A stretch of DNA of 63,999 nucleotides, taken from positions 1-63,999 of the IMG/VR virus record IMGVR_UViG_3300037882_001089, one strand, 5' to 3'. The notes beneath the pieces are model-generated. The model did not search any database and was not told the origin of the DNA. It was given only the letters and a program-made list of their open reading frames with translations. The translations under genes and the position numbers were made by a program. The stretch comes from a virus. Below are positions 24,557 to 33,576 of this stretch, piece after piece; the first letter of the stretch is position 1, and each line of letters opens with the position of its first letter.

Positions 24557-25756
24557 TTATTTATAAATAATTTTACCATTTTCATCTACTCCTGCATAAA
24601 CTCCTTTTGTCTTTGGTTGTTTTTTTGTAATAGTAGTTGTTTTTGTTGGAATTTTTTTACCGTAAGGAGTAACTGTTTCTCCTTCTTTTACTGTAACTGT
24701 TTCTTTATTAAGTTCACGCTCTTTTTGGTTGTACACTCTATCTGCATTATTTTGGTCATTTAACTCTTTTAGTTTTTGTAGTCTAATTCTTTCGGCTTCA
24801 TAATCAGGTTTTTCAGAGCGAGGTATTCTACCAACTAAATCTGCTTTTACTTTTTCTTTAATTTCAAAAAGTTCTCTTGGTGTATAATCTGATAAACTAT
24901 CTTTAGGTTCTTGACCCATTAATAATGACATTTGATAAACTTGATTATAGTTTTTAGTAACATCATTAGCCATATTCTCAGCCATTTGTTCAGCACCTTT
25001 GAATGTTTTTATGATTTTACCATCTTTAAACTCTTCGGATTGAACTTTTCCTAACGAATCTTCAAATGTTTCAATCAATGATTTAGAACCTTTTTTTCCA
25101 CTCTCTCCGTTGTAGTTAAAAGATGGTACTGGCTTCATTTCATCAAGTAATTTCTGTGGTGGAACTTGGTTTTTTAAAATATTGGTTACTTTACCATTAT
25201 CATCTGTTTCGTATATTGTAAATAAAGGATTCCCTTTTTCATCAGGAGTGTAAACGTATTCTCCTTTTTGTACTTTATCAAGAATAGAAGCTCTTTTTAG
25301 CGCACTATGTTCATTATAATCACCTTCTAAAACTCCTTTTTCTAAATTAGCTGTAAAATCAGATATGGTTTTGGGAAGTTGTGCTAAACCTAATAATGAG
25401 TTTTTGGCATTTTCTCTTTCATCAAGGAATTTTCTATCCCCAGTTGCAGTATAATTTGCATTTGCGTCTGCATATTTCTTTTTAAACTCAAATGCAGATA
25501 AAGTCGTTGGGTTATCAATTTTATCCATTCCTATTTTTAATATAGGATGTTCTTTCTCAAATTTATCTAATGCCTCTAATTCTTTTGCCCTTTGTGATTG
25601 TATATTAGATTCGTTTTCAGCTTTCTTTTCCTCCGCCAATCTTTGTTCTTGACGATATTTAAAAGCATTATCCTCTAATCTAGTAATAGCTTGACCTAGA
25701 TAGTTTTGTGTTGGACTTAATGTAGCGTAACCGCCCCCTTTTCTCCCTATTGCCAT
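24557..25756 (-). CDS. Internal virion protein candidate
   Basis: The 399-residue protein has a glycine-rich start (AIGRKGGGYATLSP), a long charged helix (about 30-70) and a basic Thr/Lys-rich end. It lies between a gp14-like small internal protein and the giant protein, ten bases from the latter. An ejection-protein role is inferred from position. Confidence 0.55.
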   Translation of the reverse strand: MAIGRKGGGYATLSPTQNYLGQAITRLEDNAFKYRQEQRLAEEKKAENESNIQSQRAKELEALDKFEKEHPILKIGMDKIDNPTTLSAFEFKKKYADANANYTATGDRKFLDERENAKNSLLGLAQLPKTISDFTANLEKGVLEGDYNEHSALKRASILDKVQKGEYVYTPDEKGNPLFTIYETDDNGKVTNILKNQVPPQKLLDEMKPVPSFNYNGESGKKGSKSLIETFEDSLGKVQSEEFKDGKIIKTFKGAEQMAENMANDVTKNYNQVYQMSLLMGQEPKDSLSDYTPRELFEIKEKVKADLVGRIPRSEKPDYEAERIRLQKLKELNDQNNADRVYNQKERELNKETVTVKEGETVTPYGKKIPTKTTTITKKQPKTKGVYAGVDENGKIIYK

Positions 25757-25774
25757 AATTGGTCTATATATATA

Positions 25775-26344
25775 TTACTTACCGTTTTTAGCTTTTTCGT
25801 AATCAATTTTTTGTTGAGTTGTCATTTTACGAGTTTTTCTCCATTCAGAAACAGATTGCCCTGCCGAGCCTAAACTTTGAAGAGAATTAGCAATTCCTTG
25901 CTGTTTAGCTTCGTTTGCAGAATTAATTTGTGAAGATAATGCAGAAACATCTTGTTGATATTTTTGTTCATCTATTCCTTGTATTCTGCGTTCATCCTCA
26001 GCTTTTAATCTTTCAATTTCTTGTTGTTGGTCGTCAAGATTTTTAGCATTCTCCATAGCAATTAAATCATTGTTAGCTTGAACCGCCCCAATACCTCCAA
26101 TAATTGCCCTTGCACCACCTCCTCGCAAAGCATCAACCGCAGTAGCGGATGTTCTTCCAGCTTCTTGCGTTCTTAAATCAGCTCCTAAAGTAGAAACTTT
26201 TAGATTCTCAGCTACGTTAGTAGCTTGTGGAGATTCTAAATTATTTAATGCTCGTTCTGCTTTTTTCTGTTTATTAGCACTATTGATAGCAGAATAAGCA
26301 GATACTCCTGCGCCTACCAATGCTGTTGCTGTCATAACACCCAA
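25775..26344 (-). CDS. Internal virion protein, Ala/Ser-rich (gp14-like)
   Basis: In 189 residues, the N-terminal segment (TATALVGAGVSAYSAINSANK) is membrane-active-looking, then Ala/Gln-rich helices follow, ending WRKTRKMTTQQKIDYE. This layout is typical of the small internal virion proteins of podoviruses that line the ejection channel. It is the first gene behind the promoter at 26373-26401. Confidence 0.6.
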   Translation of the reverse strand: MGVMTATALVGAGVSAYSAINSANKQKKAERALNNLESPQATNVAENLKVSTLGADLRTQEAGRTSATAVDALRGGGARAIIGGIGAVQANNDLIAMENAKNLDDQQQEIERLKAEDERRIQGIDEQKYQQDVSALSSQINSANEAKQQGIANSLQSLGSAGQSVSEWRKTRKMTTQQKIDYEKAKNGK

Positions 26345-26372
26345 TATATTGTTATTTAGGGATTAATAACAA

Positions 26373-26401
26373 CAAAGATAAAAAATAAACGACAACAAAC
26401 G
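26373..26401 (-). promoter_or_regulatory. Late promoter with repeated upstream element
   Basis: On the - strand, TATCTTTG (26380 to 26373) is the -7 box, preceded at 15 bases by TTTG inside TTTGTTGTC. The sequence 26373-26399 is identical to 53155-53181, another late-operon promoter. The core GACAACAAA also occurs at 37.8 and 58.9 kb. Confidence 0.75.
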
Positions 26402-26465
26402 AATATAGTAATGTATTATTTTTAAATTTGCAATTACAACTGTTTTAATTACAATTAAATATAAT

Positions 26466-26870
26466 ATGAAAGCACGTAATTTAATAGAATCTGATTATGA
26501 GGATTTAGTAGAATATTGGAAATGGAATCGCTTTCCGCCACCTCCAAAAGAAGTATTGCCGAATAACGCTAAGGGCGGAATGATGGTTGTAGATGAATTT
26601 GGTAATAATATTTGTGGAGGGTTCTTTTACGAAACTAATTCAGTGCTTGGATGGATTGAATTTATTGTAGCTTCACCACTTATTAAAGATAGAAAAGTAA
26701 GAAAAGAGGGTCAAGTATTTTTAATAAAATCATTATGTGAAAAAGCTAGAAAAAAAGGGTACTTAGCAATTTTCGCATCAATAAAAGTTGAGAGTTTAAT
26801 TCAAAGATATATTGAAGCGGGATTTTCTAAAGATGACTTAAAATCTACTGAATTAATTATTAGATTATAA
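26466..26870 (+). CDS. GNAT family acetyltransferase-like protein
   Basis: The 134 residues follow the GNAT fold: a DYEDLVEYWKW start, a central beta strand with GWIEFIVASPLI, then RKVRKEGQVFLIKSLCEKARKKG for the acyl-CoA loop and helix, and a final RYIEAGF strand. Substrate unknown. It is the only + strand protein gene inside the late region and is divergent from the internal virion operon. A TAAATTTG at 26423-26430 may be its -7 box. Its 3' end overlaps the convergent oxygenase gene by six bases. Confidence 0.65.
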   Translation: MKARNLIESDYEDLVEYWKWNRFPPPPKEVLPNNAKGGMMVVDEFGNNICGGFFYETNSVLGWIEFIVASPLIKDRKVRKEGQVFLIKSLCEKARKKGYLAIFASIKVESLIQRYIEAGFSKDDLKSTELIIRL

Positions 26871-27413
26871 ACGTTTATAAAAGGAGGCGAGTACAATTCT
26901 GACTCCTTTTTTTATTCTATTAGGACTTTTTGCGTGAAAATGGTTCGCATTGTATTTTAATAATCTATTAGGCTTAGATTTAACGTAATCTGTTTCTTGC
27001 CACTTAGATAAATCATTACTGTCCTCTAATAATAATCTATTGTATTCTTCTTCGGAAACACACTCTGATAATTCTTTTCCGTGTAAATGATGGTCGAAGA
27101 AAGAAGTTCCATTTGTACTCACGCCTTTAGGGTTGTTTATGTATAGTACACTAGCTAACGAAACTCTTTCTCCCATTATTATATTGTCTGCGTGGATTCG
27201 GGCATTTTCATCAAAACCATCATAAGCACTTCTAATAAAACTAAAAACTCTTTTATACCCATCCATTTCTAAATAAGGATAAATATTTTCGGGGATTTCT
27301 ATTACTGAAAACTGCTTATCTCCAGCAGTAACAATTGAGAACTCATTTGTTTCGCAATAATTTTGTAATTCTAAAAATACATCTTTTGGTAAAAAATCAT
27401 CTACAATCTCCAT
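26865..27413 (-). CDS. 2-oxoglutarate/Fe(II)-dependent oxygenase-like protein
   Basis: In 182 residues the facial triad is visible: RIHAD (H74, D76) and NHFHAKSPN (H160). KKGVRIVL (R172) follows as the 2-oxoglutarate-binding arginine. This is the pattern of phage prolyl-hydroxylase-like proteins. The substrate could be a virion or host protein. It is last in the tail operon, 27 bases after the 1343-residue tail gene. Confidence 0.75.
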   Translation of the reverse strand: MEIVDDFLPKDVFLELQNYCETNEFSIVTAGDKQFSVIEIPENIYPYLEMDGYKRVFSFIRSAYDGFDENARIHADNIIMGERVSLASVLYINNPKGVSTNGTSFFDHHLHGKELSECVSEEEYNRLLLEDSNDLSKWQETDYVKSKPNRLLKYNANHFHAKSPNRIKKGVRIVLASFYKRL

Positions 27414-27440
27414 ATTTATAATTTTATTATATTTAATTAT

Positions 27441-30400
27441 TTATTCAAAAGATTTTTGTGCTTCTGAATTAACTGCAAATACACTTGCTTTTGAGTTTTT
27501 AGATAGTGTCATTTCAACTTCCATTGCATATCCTAATAAATTATTATTTTCTATGCTTTGTGGTTTTGAGCAAATTACAAAATCTCCGCTTACTATATTT
27601 AATACTGAGTTTAAAGTTAAAGAGTTAGTATTTTTAGAAAGTACTGAACCTACTAATTCTAAATCAGCATTTCTAATTTCATCACCGACATTTACAATTC
27701 CATTTAAATCAAAATCAAAATTCAAAGTTAAACCACTAATTGTACAGTTTCCTATTCCTTGATTCGCACCTATAATTGCTGTATCAATAACATCATTGTC
27801 AGTTCTTACGTAAGCATAGAAAACACCTTCTTTTTTTTCGTAATCTTCTTTGTTTATATAGCCTTCATTTATATCTGTTTTTAGTTTTGTTTGCCAAGCA
27901 TCAGTCCCTTCAATAGATAATGTTTTAAAGTTCTTACGTGTAGATGAACCTTCATTAATTGCGAATTTAAATTTACTTGGGTACTCAATACCAAAAAATG
28001 TATTATAATTATCTAACAATCCATTTTTAGACTGATTACACTTGTAAACATTACCATTTTTAAACGCTATTAATTCATTGTTAATACGTATCATATCATC
28101 AGGATTGAATTTTATTCTACCTAACCAACCATCATCAGAATCAGAATAAATCCAAGTCTGATATTCTGTATTATTATACTTTATGTTTAATATAAAATAA
28201 TCATTAAATTGGTCATACTGCCCTATGATATTATTAATAGTGTTTTCTTTAAACAATTTACGGAAATAGTTTTTCATTCCTTGTGTTGTAATCTCAAAAA
28301 TACCATTATTAGATAGTTTACAAACAGTTCCTCCTTTTACATCTGTAAAGTATCTATTGATAGCTTCAAAGTCAAAACTTTCAGGATGTGTGCTAATACC
28401 ATTTTCTTCTTGATATGTATTTTGCTTACCTAAAACATCTTCAATAGATACTAAATTAGTAGAACCATCAACATTTGATAATAAATCTTTACCGTAATAA
28501 ACAATACTTACTTTATCTTCTTGATAAACTTCTAAATCAGTATCTTTTCCTCTTATTTTAATAATAGAACCATATGATTTTTCAATATCATCTTTAAAAT
28601 TAGCTTTAGATAAGTTAAATTCATTTAATCTATTAATATTTGTAGTAGAATTATAAACTCCTGAATATGTAATATCAGCATATCTATCTACTTGTCTATA
28701 CTCATCTTCACTTACTGCGGTAGGGCAAAAATCAATAGCTAATGTTTTTTCATTAAAAGCATCTCTAATTTGAAAACTTTCAACTCCATTTCCTTGACAA
28801 AAACAATTATATGTATCTACTAATAAATGCTCTTCCATTTCATGTTCCCCATCTATTACATCATAAATTTCAGGAGTTTCATAAAAAATATCATTATCTA
28901 TTTCTTTAGCAGTTTTCTCAAATATAAAAAGATTAGAAACCGTTCTAATTGTTGCTGTTACATAAACTCTACCATATCTTGAAGCACTTCCACTACCAGT
29001 ACCACTTTCAGTTCCTTGAACTACTAAATACAAAAATCCAGCAGGGTCAGGAGAAACTAAAATAATTAATCCTGTAGTTGGATTTACAATAGGTATTCCT
29101 CTTACAAGTGTAACAAGATATGTTTTGGTAGGATGTGATGTTGACTGAAAACCTAACGGATTTATTTGTGCATAGAAAAAATCAAAAAAATTAGCATAAT
29201 TCTGTTGCGCAGTATATGTTCTATTAAATAAAATTCTAGGGTCTTCATTTTTATAATCACTTCTAAAACTTAGATTGATTTGTGAACCTTGCGGGAAAGG
29301 CTTATCAATTTTAACTCCTAAAGCATCTAATTCTGAGAAATCTCCAGTAAAAGATGTTGGATAACCATTTGTTGTTTCTGCGTATCCTGAATATTGTGAA
29401 AATTCATTATTTGAATATTCCATTTCAAAATCTAATGCTTTTATTTTAGCATATAGACCAGCAGGTTCAGGTATTGCGGAAGGATTCGTTGTTATAAAAT
29501 TTATAGGTTGTTGTTTTACATCTAACACCTTTACTTTTATAGGATTGGGTAAAAACCCAGTACCATCACTTTTAACAATTAAAATATCCCCATCTTGAAC
29601 TTTATTTTTATTTTCACCATCTAGTTTTATCCAACGATAAATCCCATCAACAAAGAATATATTTATAGGGATTGTTTCATAAAGTCCCTGATTTATTTTA
29701 ATACCAAATTTGTAAGTTTTAGCCCAAGTAGGCGGTTTTTGTGTTAGTGGTATATTTACTTGTATTTGATTCTGAGTTATTGCATTTTCATTAGGGATAA
29801 ACAATGTATTATTTGTACTTGTTAAGGCAGTAGTTTTTCTACCTTGTAAATCTCTATAAATCATACAAATCTCATAACTTCTTAAAGATTTTAAAGAAGT
29901 AGCAACTGACACACTATTATAACTTGCGCTTGATAAATCATTGTAAAAATAATCTCTTACAAATGTATTTGGGTCAGGAGTTTCGTCAATTTCATATTTT
30001 ATAACTGGGAAAGTAATAATAATATCGGTTCCAATATTAGATATTTCAAATCCTTTTAAAACTATATAAGGAGGTAAATAATCAACAGGTGGATTTACTC
30101 CTCCATTGTTTTCAAAATAAATTGTTAGTAAATCTAATTGGTCTTGAATTGTAGAGTTAGTAATTAAGTCTGTTAAATCGGTATAATCTTCAAATAAAGT
30201 AAACTTAAATTCATAGTCAAAATCTAATAATCTCTCATTACTTTTTAATTTGAAGTTAAATATAATTGAATTACCATTTTTAAAAGATAATCCACTAGCG
30301 TCAATAATTATCTGTCCTTTTGGTAAAGTTATTGGAACAGCATCAAAAGTATAATTAATAGAATTTTGGTCAACATCTAAAAAAGTAGTTTCAATTTCAT

Positions 30401-31472
30401 TAGACACTAAGGCTAATGTGTAATCCATTATTACTTTGTTACCATTTTTATCTATTAGATTTTTACCTTCTTTATAATTTGCAAAAGCAACTCTGTTTCC
30501 TATTGGAGATTGAGCTAAAGCTATCTCAGGAACATTATCAAAACTCCTAAAATATTGGTCAGCAGGAAGAATACCATATACCTTAGAATTATTAAATTCT
30601 AAAGTTTGTATTGTATCATCCGCCCAACCCTCATCTTCTTTTATAAAAGTATCTACTTTATAGATATTTGTTTCGTTAGAAAACTTAAACAACAAGTCTA
30701 TTGCTACAACTTCTCTTAATCCAGTATTAAATGAAATATTTACAGAATTAAAACTATTTAACATCCCTAAATTTTCAAATGTTTCAAAATCTAAGTTATA
30801 TGCTTTTGGTTCAAAAAAATACTTACTCCAACTAGAAATAGCAGAATAATAACCATCTTTATATTTAAATCTTGTAGCAAAGCAAATTATTTTATTTTCT
30901 AAGTAGTTTGCTTGTGCATTTTCGGTAGAAATAATAGGTGTTAAAGTAGGAGAATATATAGGAGGAGCTTTTATTAGCATAATCTCTTCTGCTGTAAACC
31001 CATCAATACCCCAAGTTTTCATTCTCTCAATATTACCTATTCTTGGAGGATTTGTGTCACCACTCCATTGAATTAAGTTTCCATTTCCTTCGGGGTCAAT
31101 ATAAATATCAATATTAGTGATTCGCTCACCTGATTTAAGATTTAATCGAGTTCCTGTTGTTGATTGTAGGACTACAACATTATCATTTGTGATAATATCA
31201 TATTCCATTAAATAATCATAATTAGTAGCTTTAACAAAATAGTAAACTTTATTGTTAGCTGAATCTTTCCCAGTACCATAACTAATACCTCCCAAAAACT
31301 CATTATCTACCGTAAGAACAGTTCCTAATACATTATTACCTACCCCAATATTAGAGCCGTTTGCTACTGTAACTAAGAAGTTTTCGGCATCAATAAGAGT
31401 TCCGTTCTCTAAGAAACGATAATCATAATCAGTATTTAAAATACCTTTTTGGAAAGTGTTTTTAATCTTCAT
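27441..31472 (-). CDS. Large tail hub / stabilisation-like protein (1343 residues)
   Basis: The start (KIKNTFQKGILNTDYDYRFL, then LIDAENFLV and GSNIGVGNN) is the typical N-terminus of the big tail proteins of crAss-like and related podoviruses that follow the ring proteins. The rest is beta-rich, as expected for a tail tube or hub. It is adjacent to the 284-residue gene with no gap. Assignment rests on N-terminal style, size and position. Confidence 0.65.
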   Translation of the reverse strand: MKIKNTFQKGILNTDYDYRFLENGTLIDAENFLVTVANGSNIGVGNNVLGTVLTVDNEFLGGISYGTGKDSANNKVYYFVKATNYDYLMEYDIITNDNVVVLQSTTGTRLNLKSGERITNIDIYIDPEGNGNLIQWSGDTNPPRIGNIERMKTWGIDGFTAEEIMLIKAPPIYSPTLTPIISTENAQANYLENKIICFATRFKYKDGYYSAISSWSKYFFEPKAYNLDFETFENLGMLNSFNSVNISFNTGLREVVAIDLLFKFSNETNIYKVDTFIKEDEGWADDTIQTLEFNNSKVYGILPADQYFRSFDNVPEIALAQSPIGNRVAFANYKEGKNLIDKNGNKVIMDYTLALVSNEIETTFLDVDQNSINYTFDAVPITLPKGQIIIDASGLSFKNGNSIIFNFKLKSNERLLDFDYEFKFTLFEDYTDLTDLITNSTIQDQLDLLTIYFENNGGVNPPVDYLPPYIVLKGFEISNIGTDIIITFPVIKYEIDETPDPNTFVRDYFYNDLSSASYNSVSVATSLKSLRSYEICMIYRDLQGRKTTALTSTNNTLFIPNENAITQNQIQVNIPLTQKPPTWAKTYKFGIKINQGLYETIPINIFFVDGIYRWIKLDGENKNKVQDGDILIVKSDGTGFLPNPIKVKVLDVKQQPINFITTNPSAIPEPAGLYAKIKALDFEMEYSNNEFSQYSGYAETTNGYPTSFTGDFSELDALGVKIDKPFPQGSQINLSFRSDYKNEDPRILFNRTYTAQQNYANFFDFFYAQINPLGFQSTSHPTKTYLVTLVRGIPIVNPTTGLIILVSPDPAGFLYLVVQGTESGTGSGSASRYGRVYVTATIRTVSNLFIFEKTAKEIDNDIFYETPEIYDVIDGEHEMEEHLLVDTYNCFCQGNGVESFQIRDAFNEKTLAIDFCPTAVSEDEYRQVDRYADITYSGVYNSTTNINRLNEFNLSKANFKDDIEKSYGSIIKIRGKDTDLEVYQEDKVSIVYYGKDLLSNVDGSTNLVSIEDVLGKQNTYQEENGISTHPESFDFEAINRYFTDVKGGTVCKLSNNGIFEITTQGMKNYFRKLFKENTINNIIGQYDQFNDYFILNIKYNNTEYQTWIYSDSDDGWLGRIKFNPDDMIRINNELIAFKNGNVYKCNQSKNGLLDNYNTFFGIEYPSKFKFAINEGSSTRKNFKTLSIEGTDAWQTKLKTDINEGYINKEDYEKKEGVFYAYVRTDNDVIDTAIIGANQGIGNCTISGLTLNFDFDLNGIVNVGDEIRNADLELVGSVLSKNTNSLTLNSVLNIVSGDFVICSKPQSIENNNLLGYAMEVEMTLSKNSKASVFAVNSEAQKSFE

Positions 31473-32327
31473 TTATCTCAACCAATTTTTACGACTATTC
31501 AACAAAAACATTACGTCCTCAAATCTAACATTCATTAGTTTTATAGTCGCATTTTTATAAGCAGTATCATACTCTTTTTTAGCTCTATTCACAACGTATT
31601 CTTGTCGGTTATCACTATTACTTAGTAAGTTCCATTTACACCAATTATACAATGCTATTTCAGCTAATTTATTTATCCTAATATCACTATCACTTGCGTG
31701 TTCTAATCCATCGGATATAAACTCCAACATAATTACTTTACTTAGCGCATCAGAACTAAAATGAAATCCCGCACTTGTAACATTAAAATAACCATTCGCG
31801 TTTTGTGTGGCATCTAAACTAAAATTAGTAGTTTCATTACAAAAACAATTTGGGTCAAACTCATAACTAATAACTCCTCTTCCTTGACTTTCTAATTCAG
31901 CATTCATTGTAGAGCCTTCTAAGATAAATCCATCTTGGTCAAATAAAATATTAGCATCTTGGTCTTGAAGATAGGCAGGATAAACATTCAAATCTCTATT
32001 TATAGCCATTGGCATTAACTTACCCGATATTGGGTGAACATAACTAACTCTTACCCAATTAACATAATTAGGCGGATATATAGCGGTTAATGTATCATTT
32101 AGTTCTAATTCACATCCTTTAACTTCTTGAAGATTACCGTAATTAAATTGTTGAATACCTTTCTTCATCCAATAAACAACTTTTCTACGAGGCACTTGCC
32201 CTAATAGTGTGCCATCCCCTATGTAATTATCCATAAAGTTATTAACGAGATTAACTAATGTTTCATATTTATAAGAACCATGATTGGCTTCGTTTTCGTA
32301 ATAATCTATCGGTATTAAACTTGCCAT
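31473..32327 (-). CDS. Ring / connector-type tail protein
   Basis: A 284-residue protein with SLIPIDYYENEANHGSYKYE at the start and a central acidic beta region. It follows a 243-residue protein of similar type and precedes the tail hub. In crAss-like phages a pair of such proteins forms the collar rings below the portal. Assigned by context. Confidence 0.55.
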   Translation of the reverse strand: MASLIPIDYYENEANHGSYKYETLVNLVNNFMDNYIGDGTLLGQVPRRKVVYWMKKGIQQFNYGNLQEVKGCELELNDTLTAIYPPNYVNWVRVSYVHPISGKLMPMAINRDLNVYPAYLQDQDANILFDQDGFILEGSTMNAELESQGRGVISYEFDPNCFCNETTNFSLDATQNANGYFNVTSAGFHFSSDALSKVIMLEFISDGLEHASDSDIRINKLAEIALYNWCKWNLLSNSDNRQEYVVNRAKKEYDTAYKNATIKLMNVRFEDVMFLLNSRKNWLR

Positions 32328-32330
32328 TTA

Positions 32331-33062
32331 TTATGATTGTTTTTGCGTTAAATTAACTTCTTGTTGTGCTGAGGCTTCTGTTACTTGTGCTTCTCTTAAT
32401 GCTAATCCAGCATAACTACATACTTTCACTATAAATTTCTCATAAAGGGAAATATGTAAATCTACGTGTTGTAAATCAGTAGCCGAAGCATTAAACATTG
32501 GATTACCACCGACATTTACATAAGTCCATTTCGGAGATTTAGGTTTTCTCAAATAAAGTAACTCTACGTAATAACCACTTGGATTATCGGGATAAACTTT
32601 AAAGTCATCTTCTATTCTATATCCTATTGGGAAGTCTAAAGTAGGAGGATTAACATTTGAATTAATAGTTTTATTCAAATCAGTTTTAAGCATTAATTCA
32701 ACATCAACTCTTTTTCCCGAAGATGTATGAACTAATGATGTGCTTATTGCTCTATATAAATCAGTTCCAGTATAACTCCAAAGTTTAGTAGTATTATTGT
32801 AAGTAAAATTTGATGGTGTAGAAAATTGAGAATATAAATCTATTTGCTCCTCACGTATTTTTTTTAAATCAGCATATTGGGAGTTTGTAAGATGATTGTT
32901 CTTTTTGATAGAATCTCTCGCGTCCAAATAAAAAAGCTCCTCAAAAATAGACATCTGAGCCAATTGAGCATAGGAATTAAATTCTTCGGGGCTTAAATAT
33001 CCATAGTTGTTCTTAGCTAATAAAAACAATACAGTATTTCGGCACTCATTAATGTTTATCAT
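32331..33062 (-). CDS. Ring / connector-type tail protein
   Basis: The 243-residue protein starts with an N-terminal helical part (NECRNTVLFLLAKNNYGYLS, FNSYAQLAQMSIFEELFY), the style of gp4/tail-adaptor proteins, and a C-terminal helix-rich tail. It is the first gene of the tail operon, transcribed from a promoter near 33080-33087. Confidence 0.6.
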   Translation of the reverse strand: MININECRNTVLFLLAKNNYGYLSPEEFNSYAQLAQMSIFEELFYLDARDSIKKNNHLTNSQYADLKKIREEQIDLYSQFSTPSNFTYNNTTKLWSYTGTDLYRAISTSLVHTSSGKRVDVELMLKTDLNKTINSNVNPPTLDFPIGYRIEDDFKVYPDNPSGYYVELLYLRKPKSPKWTYVNVGGNPMFNASATDLQHVDLHISLYEKFIVKVCSYAGLALREAQVTEASAQQEVNLTQKQS

Positions 33063-33079
33063 AAGTACTTAATTTACAA

Positions 33080-33105
33080 CAAAGATAAAAAATAACAACT
33101 AAAAA
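33080..33105 (-). promoter_or_regulatory. Promoter for the tail operon
   Basis: On the - strand TATCTTTG (33087 to 33080) is the -7 box, 17 bases before the start at 33062. The upstream part resembles, but does not fully match, the repeated late promoter at 26373 and 53155. The similarity breaks after TTATTTTTTATCTTTG. Confidence 0.6.
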
Positions 33106-33126
33106 TTCACTTTATATAAAATATAT

Positions 33127-33156
33127 TTTGTAGTTAAATATTTATTACTATATTTG
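33127..33156 (+). promoter_or_regulatory. Promoter of the tRNA operon
   Basis: TTTG (33127-33130) and TATATTTG (33149-33156) are 18 bases apart, a good Bacteroidota promoter. Transcription would start within a few bases of the leader ATG at 33161, so the leader ORF is probably translated leaderless. The promoter is divergent from the tail operon. Confidence 0.75.
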
Positions 33157-33160
33157 CTCT

Positions 33161-33232
33161 ATGAATACTAAGAAATTACATACTCTACGTCCTGAGCAAC
33201 CGAAATTATATTTGGGAGGAATTGGCGTATAA
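33161..33232 (+). CDS. Leader peptide of the tRNA operon (23 residues)
   Basis: The ORF starts four bases after the -7 box and ends in TAA at 33230. Codons 7-14 are CAT ACT CTA CGT CCT GAG, then CAA CCG, i.e. HTLRPEQP. Six of these eight codons begin with C, and they call for His, Leu, Arg, Pro and Gln, exactly the five tRNAs encoded downstream. Codons 18-19 carry GGGAGG (33214-33219), which can pair with the terminator's left arm. It is most likely an attenuator leader rather than a functional peptide. Confidence 0.6.
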   Translation: MNTKKLHTLRPEQPKLYLGGIGV

Positions 33233-33287
33233 AGTATTTTATAATATAAAAACGTAAACCTCTCAGAAATGGGAGGTTTTTTTATTT
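33211..33287 (+). promoter_or_regulatory. Attenuator: terminator with alternative antiterminator pairing
   Basis: The terminator pairs AAACCTCTC (33256-33264) with GGGAGGTTT (33271-33279), nine pairs with one G-T, followed by a run of seven T ending right before tRNA-Pro. Alternatively TTTGGGAGG (33211-33219), inside the leader ORF, pairs with CCTCTCAGA (33259-33267), nine pairs with two G-T, which removes the terminator's left arm. A ribosome stalled on codons 7-14 leaves 33211-33219 mostly or wholly free, while one reaching the stop covers it. This is the logic of amino-acid operon attenuation. Confidence 0.6.
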
Positions 33288-33364
33288 CTAGTTACTAGGG
33301 CAGATGGATGAACCCGCCTCACTTGGAATGAGGAGATTCGCTGATTCGATTTCAGCTAACTAGA
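33288..33364 (+). tRNA. tRNA-Pro (anticodon UGG)
   Basis: The acceptor CTAGTTA pairs with TAACTAG with discriminator A. The D-stem is GGG/CCC. The anticodon stem CCTCA/TGAGG carries loop CTTGGAA (anticodon TGG). The T-arm is GCTGA-TTCGATT-TCAGC. CCA is not encoded. Position 37 is A, whereas bacterial tRNA-Pro normally has the m1G37 made by TrmD. Confidence 0.9.
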
Positions 33365-33378
33365 CGAGCAGACTGTTA

Positions 33379-33420
33379 CTAATTCATAGGACGTGGTGTA
33401 TAATACGAACGTAGAATTAG
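33379..33420 (+). other. Inverted repeat between tRNA genes, possible tRNA remnant
   Basis: CTAATTC (33379-33385) and GAATTAG (33414-33420) form a perfect seven-pair acceptor-like stem around 28 bases that include GTAT-A-ATAC. It sits exactly in the spacer between tRNA-Pro and tRNA-Gln. It could be a collapsed sixth tRNA or a processing signal. Confidence 0.35.
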
Positions 33421-33424
33421 ATAT

Positions 33425-33496
33425 TAGAGTATCGTATAACGGTTATTACATCTGACTTTGACTCAGATAATGGAAGTTCGATTCTTTCTACTCTAA
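33425..33496 (+). tRNA. tRNA-Gln (anticodon UUG)
   Basis: Acceptor TAGAGTA/TACTCTA with discriminator A. The anticodon stem TCTGA/TCAGA has loop CTTTGAC (anticodon TTG). The T-arm is GGAAG-TTCGATT-CTTTC. The D-stem is short (GTA/TAC). CCA is not encoded. Confidence 0.88.
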
Positions 33497-33497
33497 C

Positions 33498-33571
33498 TGT
33501 GTTGTTAGCATAATTGGAATAATGTGCCTAACTGTGAATTAGGAGGATAGGGTTCGAGTCCCTGCAACACC
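33498..33571 (+). tRNA. tRNA-His (anticodon GUG)
   Basis: Acceptor GTGTTGT/GCAACAC with C at the discriminator position. Anticodon stem CCTAA/TTAGG with loop CTGTGAA (anticodon GTG). T-arm around TTCGAGT with stem AGGG/CCCT. The base before position 1 is T rather than the G-1 expected for His identity; host Thg1/RNase P processing may matter. Confidence 0.85.
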
Positions 33572-33576
33572 CAAAT

